Shown here piece by piece: positions 53,645 through 62,680 of a stretch of 64,000 bases of DNA. Made by a program: the position numbers and the translations under genes. The DNA comes from Parvularcula sp. BBD 1991-13 (lineage in GTDB: Bacteria; Pseudomonadota; Alphaproteobacteria; Caulobacterales; Parvularculaceae), in the NCBI GenBank assembly GCA_001657385.1, contig LYSZ01000008.1, positions 62,001 through 126,000 of the forward strand. Reading direction: 5' to 3'. Each line of letters starts with the position of its first letter. Position 1 is the first letter of the stretch. The notes beneath the pieces were generated by a model. That model made no database searches and was not told the origin of the DNA. It saw only the letters and a list, made by a program, of their open reading frames with translations.

Positions 53645-54372
53645 GTCGTCCGGGCGCCGCGATATTCGGCCCATCCGCGCGCGCGCAGCACGCAGGCCGG
53701 ACACTCGCCGCAGCCATAACCCCAGTCATGGCGCCGATCGCGCACCCCGCGGTAACAGGTGTGGCTGTGTTCGTTGACAAGCTCGACAAGGGCCGCGCCC
53801 TTGCCCGCGGCCTCGCCGAGACGTTCGGCGAGGCGCCAGCTTTCCGCCTTGCTGATATGCATCAGCGGGGTTTCGAGCGCGACGTCGCTGTCGGTGCCGA
53901 GGCGCAGGGCCTCGGCCTGCGCGTTCAGCGCCGCCTCGCGGCAATCGGGGTAGCCGGAGTAATCCGCCTCGCACATGCCCGCGACGAGAACGCCGATATG
54001 GCGGCGATAGGCGAGCCCGCCGGCCAGGGTCAGGAACAGGAGATTGCGGCCGGGCACGAAGGTCGACGGCAGGCCGTTCTCCTCCATGACGATTTCGGTT
54101 TCGTGGGTCATCGCCGTCTCGCCGAGATCGCGAAGCCCGCTCGCCCTGACCACCCGGTCCTCGCCCAGCTTTTGCGCCCATGCGGGAAACGCTGCGGCGA
54201 GCGCCGCGCGCATGGCGAGGCGCGCGCCCAGTTCGACGCTGTGGCGCTGGCCGTAATCGAAGCCGACGGTTTCCACGGCGTCGTAGCGCGACAGCGCCCA
54301 GGCGAGGGCGATGGAGGAATCCTGCCCGCCGGAGAACAGGACAAGCGCTTTTCGGTGGTCGAGGGTACGCAT
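53641..54372 (-). CDS. queC: 7-cyano-7-deazaguanine synthase
   Basis: A 243-residue ATP-dependent enzyme that converts 7-carboxy-7-deazaguanine to preQ0. The PP-loop is [20 protein letters not shown] near residue 9, [14 protein letters not shown] lies near residue 113, and the zinc-binding end is [16 protein letters not shown] near residue 222. I chose the ATG at 54372; the reading frame upstream overlaps fghA out of frame. It heads the queC-queE-queD group, with a start seven bases after the fghA stop. No queuosine transport or tgt gene is in the window. Confidence 0.95.
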   Translation of the reverse strand: MRTLDHRKALVLFSGGQDSSIALAWALSRYDAVETVGFDYGQRHSVELGARLAMRAALAAAFPAWAQKLGEDRVVRASGLRDLGETAMTHETEIVMEENGLPSTFVPGRNLLFLTLAGGLAYRRHIGVLVAGMCEADYSGYPDCREAALNAQAEALRLGTDSDVALETPLMHISKAESWRLAERLGEAAGKGAALVELVNEHSHTCYRGVRDRRHDWGYGCGECPACVLRARGWAEYRGARTT

Positions 54373-54379
54373 ACGCGGC

Positions 54380-55234
54380 CTACCTATCGCGCAGGCGCTC
54401 GTGATGCCAGCGCAAATGGTCCTCGATGAAGGTGGCGATGAAATAATAGGAATGATCATACCCCGCCTGCATGCGCAGGGTGAGGGCCTGTCCCGCCTTT
54501 TCCGCAGCGGCGGCGAACAGCGCCGGGCGCAGCTGCGTCTCCAGGAATCCATCGGCGTCGCCCTGGTCGATCAGGATATGCGCATCGCTCGGCCGTTCCG
54601 CGACCAGCCGCGTCGCGTCGTACCGCGCCCAGGCGGTCTCGTCGGCGCCGAGATAGGCGGAGAACGCCTTCCTGCCCCACGGAACCTCGCATGGCGCGGC
54701 GATGGGCGCGAACGCCGTACAGGTCTTGAACCGGTCCGGGCGCTTCAGGTGCAGGGTGAGCGCCCCGTGCCCGCCCATGGAGTGACCGAAAACGCCCATG
54801 CGGCCGGGATCGACAGGAAACCGCTCGGCGATGAGCGCGGGAAGCTCGTCCGCGACATAGGCGGCCATGTTGTAATGCCGGTCCCAGGGCGCTTCGGTCG
54901 CGTCAAGATAAAACCCCGCCCCGAGGCCGAGATCGTAGGCGCCTTGCGCATCGTCCGGCGCGCCCTCGCCTCGCGGGCTGGTGTCGGGCGCAACGATGAC
55001 GAGGCCCAGCTCGGCGGCGGCGCGCTGGGCGCCCGCCTTGGCGATGAAATTTTCCTCCGTACAGGTCAGGCCAGACAGCCAGAAGAGCGCCGGCAGCGGC
55101 CCATCGCCGTGCGCGCCCGCCGGCGGCGTATAGACCGCGAACCGCATCGCGCAGGCGCACGCCTCGCTTTGATGGGCGTAGACGGCCTGTTCGCCGCCGA
55201 AGGATTTCGCGCTGCTGATCCGTTGCAAATCCAT
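54380..55234 (-). CDS. fghA: S-formylglutathione hydrolase
   Basis: A 284-residue esterase-D-type alpha/beta hydrolase that releases formate from S-formylglutathione. The nucleophile elbow is [15 protein letters not shown] near residue 150, the Asp is in [10 protein letters not shown] near residue 226 and the His in [14 protein letters not shown] near residue 258. [20 protein letters not shown] near residue 52 is a family signature. The ATG at 55234 overlaps the last base of the adhC stop (TGATG), so the two enzymes of the pathway are coupled. Confidence 0.95.
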   Translation of the reverse strand: MDLQRISSAKSFGGEQAVYAHQSEACACAMRFAVYTPPAGAHGDGPLPALFWLSGLTCTEENFIAKAGAQRAAAELGLVIVAPDTSPRGEGAPDDAQGAYDLGLGAGFYLDATEAPWDRHYNMAAYVADELPALIAERFPVDPGRMGVFGHSMGGHGALTLHLKRPDRFKTCTAFAPIAAPCEVPWGRKAFSAYLGADETAWARYDATRLVAERPSDAHILIDQGDADGFLETQLRPALFAAAAEKAGQALTLRMQAGYDHSYYFIATFIEDHLRWHHERLRDR

Positions 55235-56346
55235 CAGTACACCACCACGCTTCTGATGCTCTCGCCTTTGTGCATCAGGTCGAATGCGTCGTTGATCCGC
55301 TCCAGCGGCATCGTATGGGTGATCAGCGGGTCGATGGCGATCCTGTCGTCCATGTACCAGTCGACGATTTTCGGCGTGTCGGTGCGCCCGCGCGCGCCGC
55401 CGAACGCGGTGCCTTTCCAGACCCGCCCGGTGACGAGCTGGAACGGACGGGTGGAGATTTCCCGGCCGGCTTCCGCGACGCCGATAATGATCGACTGGCC
55501 CCAGCCGCGATGGCAGCATTCCAGCGCCTGACGCATGACGTCGGTGTTGCCGGTGCAGTCGAAGGAATAATCAGCGCCGCCCCCCGTTAGCTCGATCACC
55601 CGGTCCACCACATCGCCGGCGCCGGTCTCGCCTGCATCGACGAAGTCGGTCATGCCGAACCGTTCGGCCATCGCGCGGCGGGCGGGATTGATGTCGACGC
55701 CGACGATCCTGTCCGCACCGACAAGGCGCGCGCCCTGGACGACATTGAGGCCGATGCCGCCAAGCCCGAACACCGCCACGCTGGCGCCAGGCTCCACGCC
55801 GGCGGTCCACACCACCGCGCCGACGCCTGTGGTCACGCCGCAGCCCACGTAACAGACCTTGTCGAACGGCGCGTCCTTGCGGATTTTCGCCACCGCGATT
55901 TCCGGCAGGACGGTGAAGTTCGAAAAGGTCGAACAGCCCATGTAATGATGGAGCGTCTCGCCCTTGCGCGAAAACCGGCTGGTCCCGTCGGGCATCAGCC
56001 CCTTGCCCTGCGTCGCCCGGATCGACGTGCACAGGTTCGACTTCCGCGACAGGCAGGTTTTGCAGGACCGGCATTCCGGCGTGTACAGCGGAATGACGTG
56101 GTCGCCCGGGACGACCCCGGTCACGCCCGGGCCGACCTCGCGCACGACGCCCGCCCCCTCATGGCCGAGGATCGACGGGAACACGCCCTCCGAATCCTTG
56201 CCCGAGAGCGTGTAGGCGTCGGTGTGGCAGACGCCGGTCGCCATGATTTCCACCAGAACCTCGCCGGCTTTGGGGCCGTCGAGGTCGACCTCCTCGATCA
56301 CAAGCGGCTCGTTCGGAGCGACGGCGACGGCGGCGCGCGTTTTCAT
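55234..56346 (-). CDS. adhC: S-(hydroxymethyl)glutathione dehydrogenase (class III alcohol dehydrogenase)
   Basis: A 370-residue zinc alcohol dehydrogenase that oxidises the formaldehyde-glutathione adduct with NAD. The catalytic-zinc Cys and His are in [14 protein letters not shown] near residue 36 and GHEGAGVV near residue 63. The structural-zinc cysteines are in [15 protein letters not shown] near residue 93, and the NAD-binding motif is [14 protein letters not shown] near residue 190. Class III-specific features and length are normal. With fghA it gives the standard formaldehyde detoxification route. No dedicated regulator such as FrmR is nearby. Confidence 0.96.
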   Translation of the reverse strand: MKTRAAVAVAPNEPLVIEEVDLDGPKAGEVLVEIMATGVCHTDAYTLSGKDSEGVFPSILGHEGAGVVREVGPGVTGVVPGDHVIPLYTPECRSCKTCLSRKSNLCTSIRATQGKGLMPDGTSRFSRKGETLHHYMGCSTFSNFTVLPEIAVAKIRKDAPFDKVCYVGCGVTTGVGAVVWTAGVEPGASVAVFGLGGIGLNVVQGARLVGADRIVGVDINPARRAMAERFGMTDFVDAGETGAGDVVDRVIELTGGGADYSFDCTGNTDVMRQALECCHRGWGQSIIIGVAEAGREISTRPFQLVTGRVWKGTAFGGARGRTDTPKIVDWYMDDRIAIDPLITHTMPLERINDAFDLMHKGESIRSVVVY

Positions 56347-56563
56347 GGAGCATTCCCTTTATTCGTGAGCGGACAGCGCGGACCATCTAACCCGCGCCCC
56401 GGCATTGAAGCAAACGCGGCCGGAAAAGCCGACGCAACAAGGCGGACGGACCGCCCGCCCCGGCCGGCGCATATCGGGCCCGCCGGCGCCGGCGCCGTCA
56501 GGGCCGGTATCGTTAATCATTTTTTACCACGTTCGTTGCAATTGTCCCCTGAAGGACTTGGTC

Positions 56564-57916
56564 ATGATGGTGCGTTGGGAGATTGCGGTTGTCGCGCTCG
56601 CCTTCGCCGGCGGGAACGCCGGCGCGGCGCGCGCGCAATCCCTGTATGAGGCGCCGGCGCAAGAGCTGGCCGAAGACGCGGCGGCGGCGTCCGGCGAAAC
56701 CGTGCGCGAGGCGATCGCGGCGGCGCTCGCCTTCGCGCCGGAGCTTGACGTCGCCCGGTCCGAGCGCCGGACCGCCGACGCCGAACGGTTCCGCGCCCTC
56801 GGCGGGTTCCTGCCCGATATCGAAGCCTCCGTCGCCTATACCGACGACGATCTGCGCAGCGACAGCCTGCCCACCCTCACGGACCGCAACGGAACCACCC
56901 TCGGCCTTTCGGTCTCGCAGCCGGTGTTCCAGGGGCTGAGCGCCGTCAACCGCTATCGCGCCGCCCGCGCGCGGCGGGACCAGGCGGGGCACGGGTTCCT
57001 CGGCGCGCGCGAGGCGATCGCCCTGGAGGCGGCGCGGGCGCATGCCGGCGTCGTCCTGGCGAGGGACATCGTGAAGCACCGCATGGAAAACCTCTCGCTT
57101 GTCGGCAGGCAGTTTGAGGCCGCCGAACGGCGCATGAAGGCCGGCGCCCAGAGCCGCACCGGGGTCGAGCAGGCGCGCATGCGCCAGGGCCAGGCGCGAG
57201 TGGACCTTGGCCAGGCGCGCGCCTTCCTCGCCGATCGCGAGGCGGCTTATGAGCGCGTCACCGGCCGCCCGGCGCCCGCGGCCCTGGCGCCGGACCCGGC
57301 GGCGCGCGCCGACGATCTTGAGGACCTTCAGGCCGCGCTCGACGCGGCCCGCGCCGACAACCCCGCCCTCAACGCCGCGCGCGCCGGCGCGCGGGCGGCG
57401 CGCCTTGACAGGAACGCCGCTTACGGAGATTTCGCGCCGCAACTTTCCATCGAGGGAAACTATTTCCGGCGCTATGGCGAAACCGGTCTCGCCGGCGAAG
57501 ACGACGAGGAATACCAGGTTGTCGCGCGCCTTCGCGCGCCGATCTTCGCGCAGGGACGCAACGTCGCCAACCTGCGGGCCCGCGCGGCCGGGGCGGCGCA
57601 GGAAAACGCGCGCGCGACCGCGGCGCAACTCGCGGTCCGCGAAACCGTCGCCCGCAGTTGGCGCCAGATCGGCGAGGCCGAGGCGCAGCGGCTCGCCGCG
57701 GCCATGGCGATCGAGGCCGCCGCGCTGTCCGTGCGCGGTCTGCAAATCGAGTATGAAGCGGGCGGCCGCACGCTGATCGACGTGCTCGACGGCCAACGCG
57801 ACCTGGTGATCGCCAAGATCAGCCTGTCCCAGGCGGAACACGATTACCGCATCGCCGTGTACGAACTGGCCGCCGCCGCCGGCCGCCTCGCGGGCGCCCC
57901 CCCGCAAGAACCTTAA
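56564..57916 (+). CDS. TolC-family outer-membrane efflux protein
   Basis: A 450-residue precursor with a signal peptide ending GAARAQS near residue 26. Two repeated outer-membrane-efflux domains follow, each starting with a helix then a strand-rich segment (GGFLPDIEASVAYTDD near residue 78, YGDFAPQLSIEGNYFRRYGE near residue 288). Long Ala/Arg-rich helices form the expected periplasmic tunnel. I chose the ATG at 56564 behind GAAGGA. No membrane-fusion or inner-membrane pump gene is adjacent, so it is an orphan channel here and may serve several exporters. Confidence 0.92.
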   Translation: MMVRWEIAVVALAFAGGNAGAARAQSLYEAPAQELAEDAAAASGETVREAIAAALAFAPELDVARSERRTADAERFRALGGFLPDIEASVAYTDDDLRSDSLPTLTDRNGTTLGLSVSQPVFQGLSAVNRYRAARARRDQAGHGFLGAREAIALEAARAHAGVVLARDIVKHRMENLSLVGRQFEAAERRMKAGAQSRTGVEQARMRQGQARVDLGQARAFLADREAAYERVTGRPAPAALAPDPAARADDLEDLQAALDAARADNPALNAARAGARAARLDRNAAYGDFAPQLSIEGNYFRRYGETGLAGEDDEEYQVVARLRAPIFAQGRNVANLRARAAGAAQENARATAAQLAVRETVARSWRQIGEAEAQRLAAAMAIEAAALSVRGLQIEYEAGGRTLIDVLDGQRDLVIAKISLSQAEHDYRIAVYELAAAAGRLAGAPPQEP

Positions 57917-58087
57917 GCCGGCCCCTTTCCCGCCTTACGGTCTGTCTTGCCGCCTTTTCGACCGCCTCGGGCCGCTCTCCATTGTGCGCTCTGCCCTGTT
58001 CGCCCTTCCATGTTTGCGCGCCTGACGGCGGCGGCGCAAAAGGCGCCCGGCGAGCGGTCGATTTTCCGCAGGATTGCGTCAAGCGCT

Positions 58088-58206
58088 TGTGGATAAATTG
58101 GGGAACTTTTCGGAAAATCCTTTTCCCACAGGGGTTTTCCACAAAACTGTCTAAAAATTTTGAGGCGTCCGCGTCTTCCAATTCTGCTTCGAACCCTTTG
58201 TCCACA
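58088..58206. promoter_or_regulatory. Cluster of DnaA-box-like sites
   Basis: A perfect DnaA box in reverse orientation, TGTGGATAA, lies at 58088-58096. TTTTCCACA (58135-58143) and TTGTCCACA (58198-58206) each differ from TTATCCACA at one base, and TTTCCCACA (58122-58130) at two. An AT-rich stretch of about 170 bases follows. This resembles an origin-like or DnaA-regulated region, but none of the genes usually beside alphaproteobacterial oriC (hemE, parAB, dnaA, gidAB) is in the window. Confidence 0.5.
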
Positions 58207-58598
58207 TTACCGACGCTTAACTGGACGGCGCGCGATCCCGCACGCTTAAATTGTGTTAATCACTGATATTACTGTAAAAAATATCGGAATTGTCACTTTC
58301 ATACAACTAATTGACGAAGAGTGCGGCAATCGCTCTTGTGCTTAATACAGAGGTTAATGTATATTGATGCATAGTTTTTAATTGCACGTCACATAGCGCC
58401 AGAATCTTATACGGGTCGTTCACCGATGGAAATTTTCGCCAAAACACCGCGCGCTGACCGGCGACGAAACATCGCGGACGCGAAAGCGTCCCTGAACCTC
58501 CCGCCCGTCCGGGCGGCCAAGGGCGCCGCCGGGCGGCGCCGCCCGCAAGGATAAGGATACGGCCCCATCAGAACGTGGGAGGTTAAAGGCGAAGGCCT

Positions 58599-58793
58599 AT
58601 GACAGACGCCGGCATTCAATCGCTTAAAACAACCGTCCTGAATACGTCGCGCCTGGCGTGCAGCCCCGACGACGGCGCGCTGATCAAGGCGCTGGCCCCC
58701 AGCGGCGACGCAAGCCCCATCGCCTGCACGCGAAGCAGCACGATTTCGCTGCGCGCGCTCCGCCTGACCGGCGCAGCGCCGGCCCCGCCGTAA
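58599..58793 (+). CDS. Possible small protein upstream of gntR
   Basis: A 64-codon open frame preceded by AAGGCGAAGGCCT. The product would be neutral to basic, Ser/Thr/Ala/Leu-rich, with two Cys (residues 21 and 43) and no signal peptide or membrane helix; I recognise nothing. The absence of a strong ribosome site and the GC-rich context make it uncertain. It lies in the spacer controlled, if at all, by the downstream GntR regulator. Confidence 0.3.
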   Translation: MTDAGIQSLKTTVLNTSRLACSPDDGALIKALAPSGDASPIACTRSSTISLRALRLTGAAPAPP

Positions 58794-58885
58794 CGTCGCG
58801 CCGCCATTGCACGAGCGCCGTATCGCGTCTTTCAAGAACACATCTTTACCGCCGAAACAGTTACGGCCCCTTGGGCGAGGATTTC

Positions 58886-58900
58886 ATTGTATAACACAAT
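58886..58900. promoter_or_regulatory. GntR-type operator-like palindrome
   Basis: ATTGT-N5-ACAAT is a perfect inverted repeat 69 bases before the gntR start. It resembles the TNGTNNNACNA core bound by FadR/GntR proteins, so auto-regulation by the adjacent gene is the simplest reading. Confidence 0.5.
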
Positions 58901-58968
58901 ATTCAATGTGATTTTCTCTCCAATTTCAAATGACAGCAAATAAAGCAAGCGTAAAGGTTTGAAGATCA

Positions 58969-59634
58969 ATGCCACTCAGCGACAGAAACACCGCCGCCGC
59001 CTACAGGATCCTCGAAAAGCGCATCGCCGGATACGAGTACCGGCCCGGCGCGAGGCTGTCCCCCGACCATCTCACCAACGAGATCTGCATCGGCCTGACG
59101 CCGACGCGGACCGCGTTGCAATGGCTGCATCGAGACGGATTGATCGATCACAGGCCGGGACAGGGATTCTTTGTCAAAACGCCGTCCGCATCGGAGATCG
59201 TCAACCTCTATCGCGGCAACATCATTCAACTGGAAGGGTCCATCGCCCTTACCGACGGCGCGGCGAAAGGCGACGACGAAGCCGCCGCGGCGACGGCCGA
59301 ACCCTGGACCAATCTCGACGATCAGGGCGCGAGCGACGACCTCATCACCTTGACGGAGAACGTTTTCAACAGCATCGCCGCCCTGTCGGGCAGCGACGTC
59401 GTCATCCGCGCGGTCGAGGCCCTGAACAGCCGGCTTTACTTCATCCGCCTGGTCGAATGCGACGTCCTTCAGGACGTGGGCGGAGAACTCTACGCGCTCC
59501 ACCATCAGCTATATGCAAGGGACTATGCCCGCCTTCGCGGCGCGTTGATCGCGTATCACGCGCGGCGGCTGGAGAACGCCATGTCGCTCGCGGACGCGGC
59601 CTGCGCCAGAGCGTTGCGGCGCGAAGCGGCGTAA
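58969..59634 (+). CDS. GntR-family transcriptional regulator
   Basis: A 221-residue regulator. Residues 10-70 form the winged helix of the GntR family (ILEKRIAGYEYRPGARLSPD, then TPTRTALQWLHRDGLIDHRP and GQGFFVKTPSASEI). The C-terminal part (about 125-215) is all-helical and FCD-like (LTENVFNSIAALSGSDVVIR, HHQLYARDYARLRGALIAYH), expected to bind a small acidic ligand. A stretch near residues 85-115 is Ala/Asp/Glu-rich and low in complexity. The ATG at 58969 follows a weak AAAGG. The ligand and targets are unknown; a palindrome just upstream suggests self-control. Confidence 0.88.
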   Translation: MPLSDRNTAAAYRILEKRIAGYEYRPGARLSPDHLTNEICIGLTPTRTALQWLHRDGLIDHRPGQGFFVKTPSASEIVNLYRGNIIQLEGSIALTDGAAKGDDEAAAATAEPWTNLDDQGASDDLITLTENVFNSIAALSGSDVVIRAVEALNSRLYFIRLVECDVLQDVGGELYALHHQLYARDYARLRGALIAYHARRLENAMSLADAACARALRREAA

Positions 59635-59804
59635 CCCGGGCGCGCCGCCCTGAAGTCGCGCAGGCCCGTCCCCCTCTCCCCTCTCCCTCCCCCGCGCGCC
59701 CCGCGCCGTCGCCATAGACGGCGCGGGGCGCGTCCTTCCCACAGGAACGAAGCACAGGACGTAATGCAGGAGCGAGAGAGCGGCCTTCCGCGCAGATGTC
59801 CGGG

Positions 59805-59861
59805 TTGGGCGCAACGACTTGGGCGCAACGACTTGGGCGCAACAGCTGGGCGCAAGGAGTA
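59805..59861. repeat. 14-bp tandem repeat between gntR and the LuxR-type regulator
   Basis: TTGGGCGCAACGAC is repeated at 59805 and 59819, then as TTGGGCGCAACAGC at 59833, with a shortened fourth copy near 59847. The unit here is 14 bases, not 15, and the array lies between two convergent genes. Confidence 0.85.
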
Positions 59862-59917
59862 GGCGTGACGGGTGAGCGCAACGGGCGCGAACGTCGCGCC
59901 CGCTGCGGAGAAGCGGC

Positions 59918-62680
59918 TTACTGCTGCGAGACGCGCGCCGTACGGTCGTTGACGATCTTGAGACGGACGGTTTCCGCGACCAGCCGGGCGCTGCTGTTGA
60001 CGCCGAACAGGTCGAACATCTTCTTCAGGTGATACTGGACGTTGTGGATCGTCGTGTTGGCGTTGTTGGCGATTTCCTGACGATCCTGCCCCATGGCCAG
60101 CAGTTCCAAAATGCGTTTTTGCTGGGCCGACAATTCAGGCCGGACGATATGCTGCGTCGACGGCACATAGGCGAATGAAGAGATCAGCCAGCCGAGCACG
60201 ATGCTGTTGAACTCGTCGGCTTTTTTCGACCGCTGAAAACGCCGGGCCGTTTCGTCAAGCAGTTGCTGCGCGAGCAGGCCTTCCTCAAGGAAGAAGGACT
60301 TCAGCCCCCGCGCCTCTCCTTCCTCGATCAGCGCGCGCATCAACGCCGACGCCTCCTGCAGTTGCTCCTCGACAAAGAGCGCCAGGGCGCGCAACGCCTT
60401 GGATTTCAGCACCAGGCGGTCGTAGCCGGAGGCGGCGAGAGGCGGATCGACCCGGTCCAGGGCGTCCAGGGCGCGCCGGGGATTGCCAAGCGCGATCTCA
60501 AGCCGCGCAAGGGCGAACAGACGACAGATGTTTTCGCGCCAGCCGAATTCGGTCAGCCGGATGTCGACGGCGTCCAGCGTCCACTTGCACTCGTCCCTCA
60601 GGCTCCGGGCGAGGTCGCGCTCGCCCGCGATCGCGGCAAGGTGGATGCGCTCGGCGATCAGGTAGGATTTCAGACGGCCGAAACCGTTCATCTCGGCGAT
60701 CTCAAAACCGTGGCCCAGAAGGTTCGAAACCGCGGAGAAACCCTGCTTGGCGAATTGCAGGCGCGCATCCACATGGAACGCGCTTTCCAGCAACTCCACC
60801 CAGTAGTCCCGCCCGGAGGCGATCGCCATGCGCGCGGAAGAGGCGATGATGCGCACCTCGTCGCTGGCGCCGGCTTCGTAAAGAGCCTCGGCGCGGGCGA
60901 CGTTGATCGCCGCGGACAGGGTGTAGTCGCCCGACAGGAAGCGGTTGCACCGCAGTCGGGCCCTCTGGATATGCTCGTTCGCCGCGCCCATGTTGGCCTT
61001 CAGCATACAAATCTGCGCCGCATGAAGAGTGTTGTGGATGACGCCGTACTGGGAATTGGCTTCCTCGAATTTCTCGACCGCGGTTTCGAACCGCACGAGC
61101 GCTTCCCCCACGTCGCCGAAACGATAACGAAGCAGACCCATCGCATTGTTGAGCACGCCGATATAGAGCGGATGCGCAATACCGCTCGCCTGCAAATGCT
61201 GCTCAAGTTTCTGCAGGATGTCGGCGGCGCCGTCGCTTTCGTCCTTGTAGATGCAATGGGTCGCCTTGATCAGCCAGTAATCGGCCTCGGCGAAGCTTCG
61301 CCCCTTGCCCTTGAGAATTGCGGAATTGTCCTCGTCGAGGACGCGGCGCGTGCGCGCCAGCAGCGCCGCAGCCTCCTCGTGGTCGCCCTCCTTCATGCGA
61401 TAGAAGGCATATGCGGGCAGGAGGCGCACGGACATCTGCGGGTCGATCTGCTCGACGCGGCGCATGATGCGGAAGAACGCCTCGCCGTCCGCCGTCAGCC
61501 ACAGGAGACCGAATTCCTCCTGGTCAAGAATATCGATGATCGACTTCTCGTCGCAGGTTTCAACGGCGTGCTCCAGGGCGAGGAGGTAATGCCCGCGCTT
61601 GAAGAAATAATCGGCCGCCGAACGGTGGAGCGCTTCGACGTCCTTCGAGGACATTTTTGCATAAAGCCGGCTGCGCAGGTAATCGACCAGCAGGGGGTGG
61701 TGGCTATAGCGCGTGCGCTCGGAGTCGGGAAAGCAGATGAAGGAATTCATCGTTTCGAGCCGCCGAAGCATCTGCGCGCTGTCGCGGCGCTCAAGCAGGG
61801 CGTCGGCGATTTCGGCGTTGAAGTCGCGCAGTATGGAGATTTTCTCCAGGAACCGGCGCACGTCCTCCGGCAGGCCGGCGATCACCTCTTCGGAGATGTA
61901 CGCCGCCACCTCCGGCAGGTCGCCCGCGAATTTGGCGACCCCGCCGCCGATGCGGCCGCTGTCCCGCAGCCACATCCGGGCGAGACACAGGGCCGCGGGC
62001 CAGCCCCGCGTTTTCTCGAACAGGATTTCGATGTCCGACCGCGACAGATCGAGGCCGTCGAACAGCCGGTGAACGTCCTCGACGCCGAATGACAAATCGA
62101 CCGACCCGATATCCGCCACCTCGCCGTCGAGACGCATCTTGGCGACGCCGCATGCGGGCTCGTCGCGAACGGCGATGACAGTCGCCGCATTATGCGGCGT
62201 CTGTTGCAGAAACATCTTCAGCAGGCGGTCCGTCTCGGCGTTGGCGGCGTTCTGGTATTCGTCGATGACGAACACGGCGCCGGCCGGCTGGCGGCGCATC
62301 AGCCCGATGAGATCGGCAAGCGAATCGTCGGGGGAGCGCGATTGACGGTCGGGCAGCGAAATGCCGGCGAGGTTTATGTCGCCGGCGGCGTTAATGTAAG
62401 AGGTAATCAGTTTGGAAACGAACTGCACCGGATCGGCGTCGCTGGCGCTGAGGCCGACCCAGACGCGGAGGCGCGCGCCGAGATGTTCCGCGTCGATGAA
62501 CTGGCGCAGCAATGTGGTTTTTCCATACCCTGCGGGCGCCTTGATCACGACAAGGCGCTTCTCGGCGCTAAGCGCGTCGCTGATTCGGGACACCAGCGTT
62601 TCGCGCGGTATGGCGGCGTTGTCTTCGCGTGACGGCTCTTCCACTGAATATGCCTGCGACAAAACCCGCATTATGGTCAT
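59918..62680 (-). CDS. MalT-type LuxR regulator with STAND ATPase domain
   Basis: A 920-residue regulator of the large ATP-binding LuxR (LAL/MalT) type. Walker A is VVIKAPAGYGKTTLLRQF near residue 44 and a Walker B-like VFVIDEYQNAANAETD near residue 138. The region from about 340 to 800 is helical repeats (TPR-like) for inducer binding, and the C-terminal LuxR helix-turn-helix is ELSAQQKRILELLAMGQDRQ near residue 848, then EIANNANTTIHNVQYHLKK. The ATG at 62680 follows AGGAAG. In this family inducer and ATP drive oligomerisation and activation; the inducer is unknown. It stands alone, convergent with gntR. Confidence 0.93.
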   Translation of the reverse strand: MTIMRVLSQAYSVEEPSREDNAAIPRETLVSRISDALSAEKRLVVIKAPAGYGKTTLLRQFIDAEHLGARLRVWVGLSASDADPVQFVSKLITSYINAAGDINLAGISLPDRQSRSPDDSLADLIGLMRRQPAGAVFVIDEYQNAANAETDRLLKMFLQQTPHNAATVIAVRDEPACGVAKMRLDGEVADIGSVDLSFGVEDVHRLFDGLDLSRSDIEILFEKTRGWPAALCLARMWLRDSGRIGGGVAKFAGDLPEVAAYISEEVIAGLPEDVRRFLEKISILRDFNAEIADALLERRDSAQMLRRLETMNSFICFPDSERTRYSHHPLLVDYLRSRLYAKMSSKDVEALHRSAADYFFKRGHYLLALEHAVETCDEKSIIDILDQEEFGLLWLTADGEAFFRIMRRVEQIDPQMSVRLLPAYAFYRMKEGDHEEAAALLARTRRVLDEDNSAILKGKGRSFAEADYWLIKATHCIYKDESDGAADILQKLEQHLQASGIAHPLYIGVLNNAMGLLRYRFGDVGEALVRFETAVEKFEEANSQYGVIHNTLHAAQICMLKANMGAANEHIQRARLRCNRFLSGDYTLSAAINVARAEALYEAGASDEVRIIASSARMAIASGRDYWVELLESAFHVDARLQFAKQGFSAVSNLLGHGFEIAEMNGFGRLKSYLIAERIHLAAIAGERDLARSLRDECKWTLDAVDIRLTEFGWRENICRLFALARLEIALGNPRRALDALDRVDPPLAASGYDRLVLKSKALRALALFVEEQLQEASALMRALIEEGEARGLKSFFLEEGLLAQQLLDETARRFQRSKKADEFNSIVLGWLISSFAYVPSTQHIVRPELSAQQKRILELLAMGQDRQEIANNANTTIHNVQYHLKKMFDLFGVNSSARLVAETVRLKIVNDRTARVSQQ

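Larger units (their letters stand above)
57917..58968. other. 1-kb spacer between the TolC-like and GntR genes
   Basis: No well supported long gene lies here. The left 150 bases are ordinary GC-rich sequence; then come a cluster of DnaA-box-like 9-mers (58088-58206) and an AT-rich tract (about 58240-58410). A GC-rich stretch with strong local inverted repeats follows (58500-58550), then a short open frame and an operator-like palindrome before gntR. An additional tiny frame starting at 58426 lacks a ribosome site and I do not call it. Confidence 0.7.

Noticed and set aside
58250-58350. CtrA-like paired TTAA sites near the DnaA boxes
   Set aside because: The pairs are spaced 6 and 8 bases apart instead of the canonical 7, so I do not call CtrA sites.
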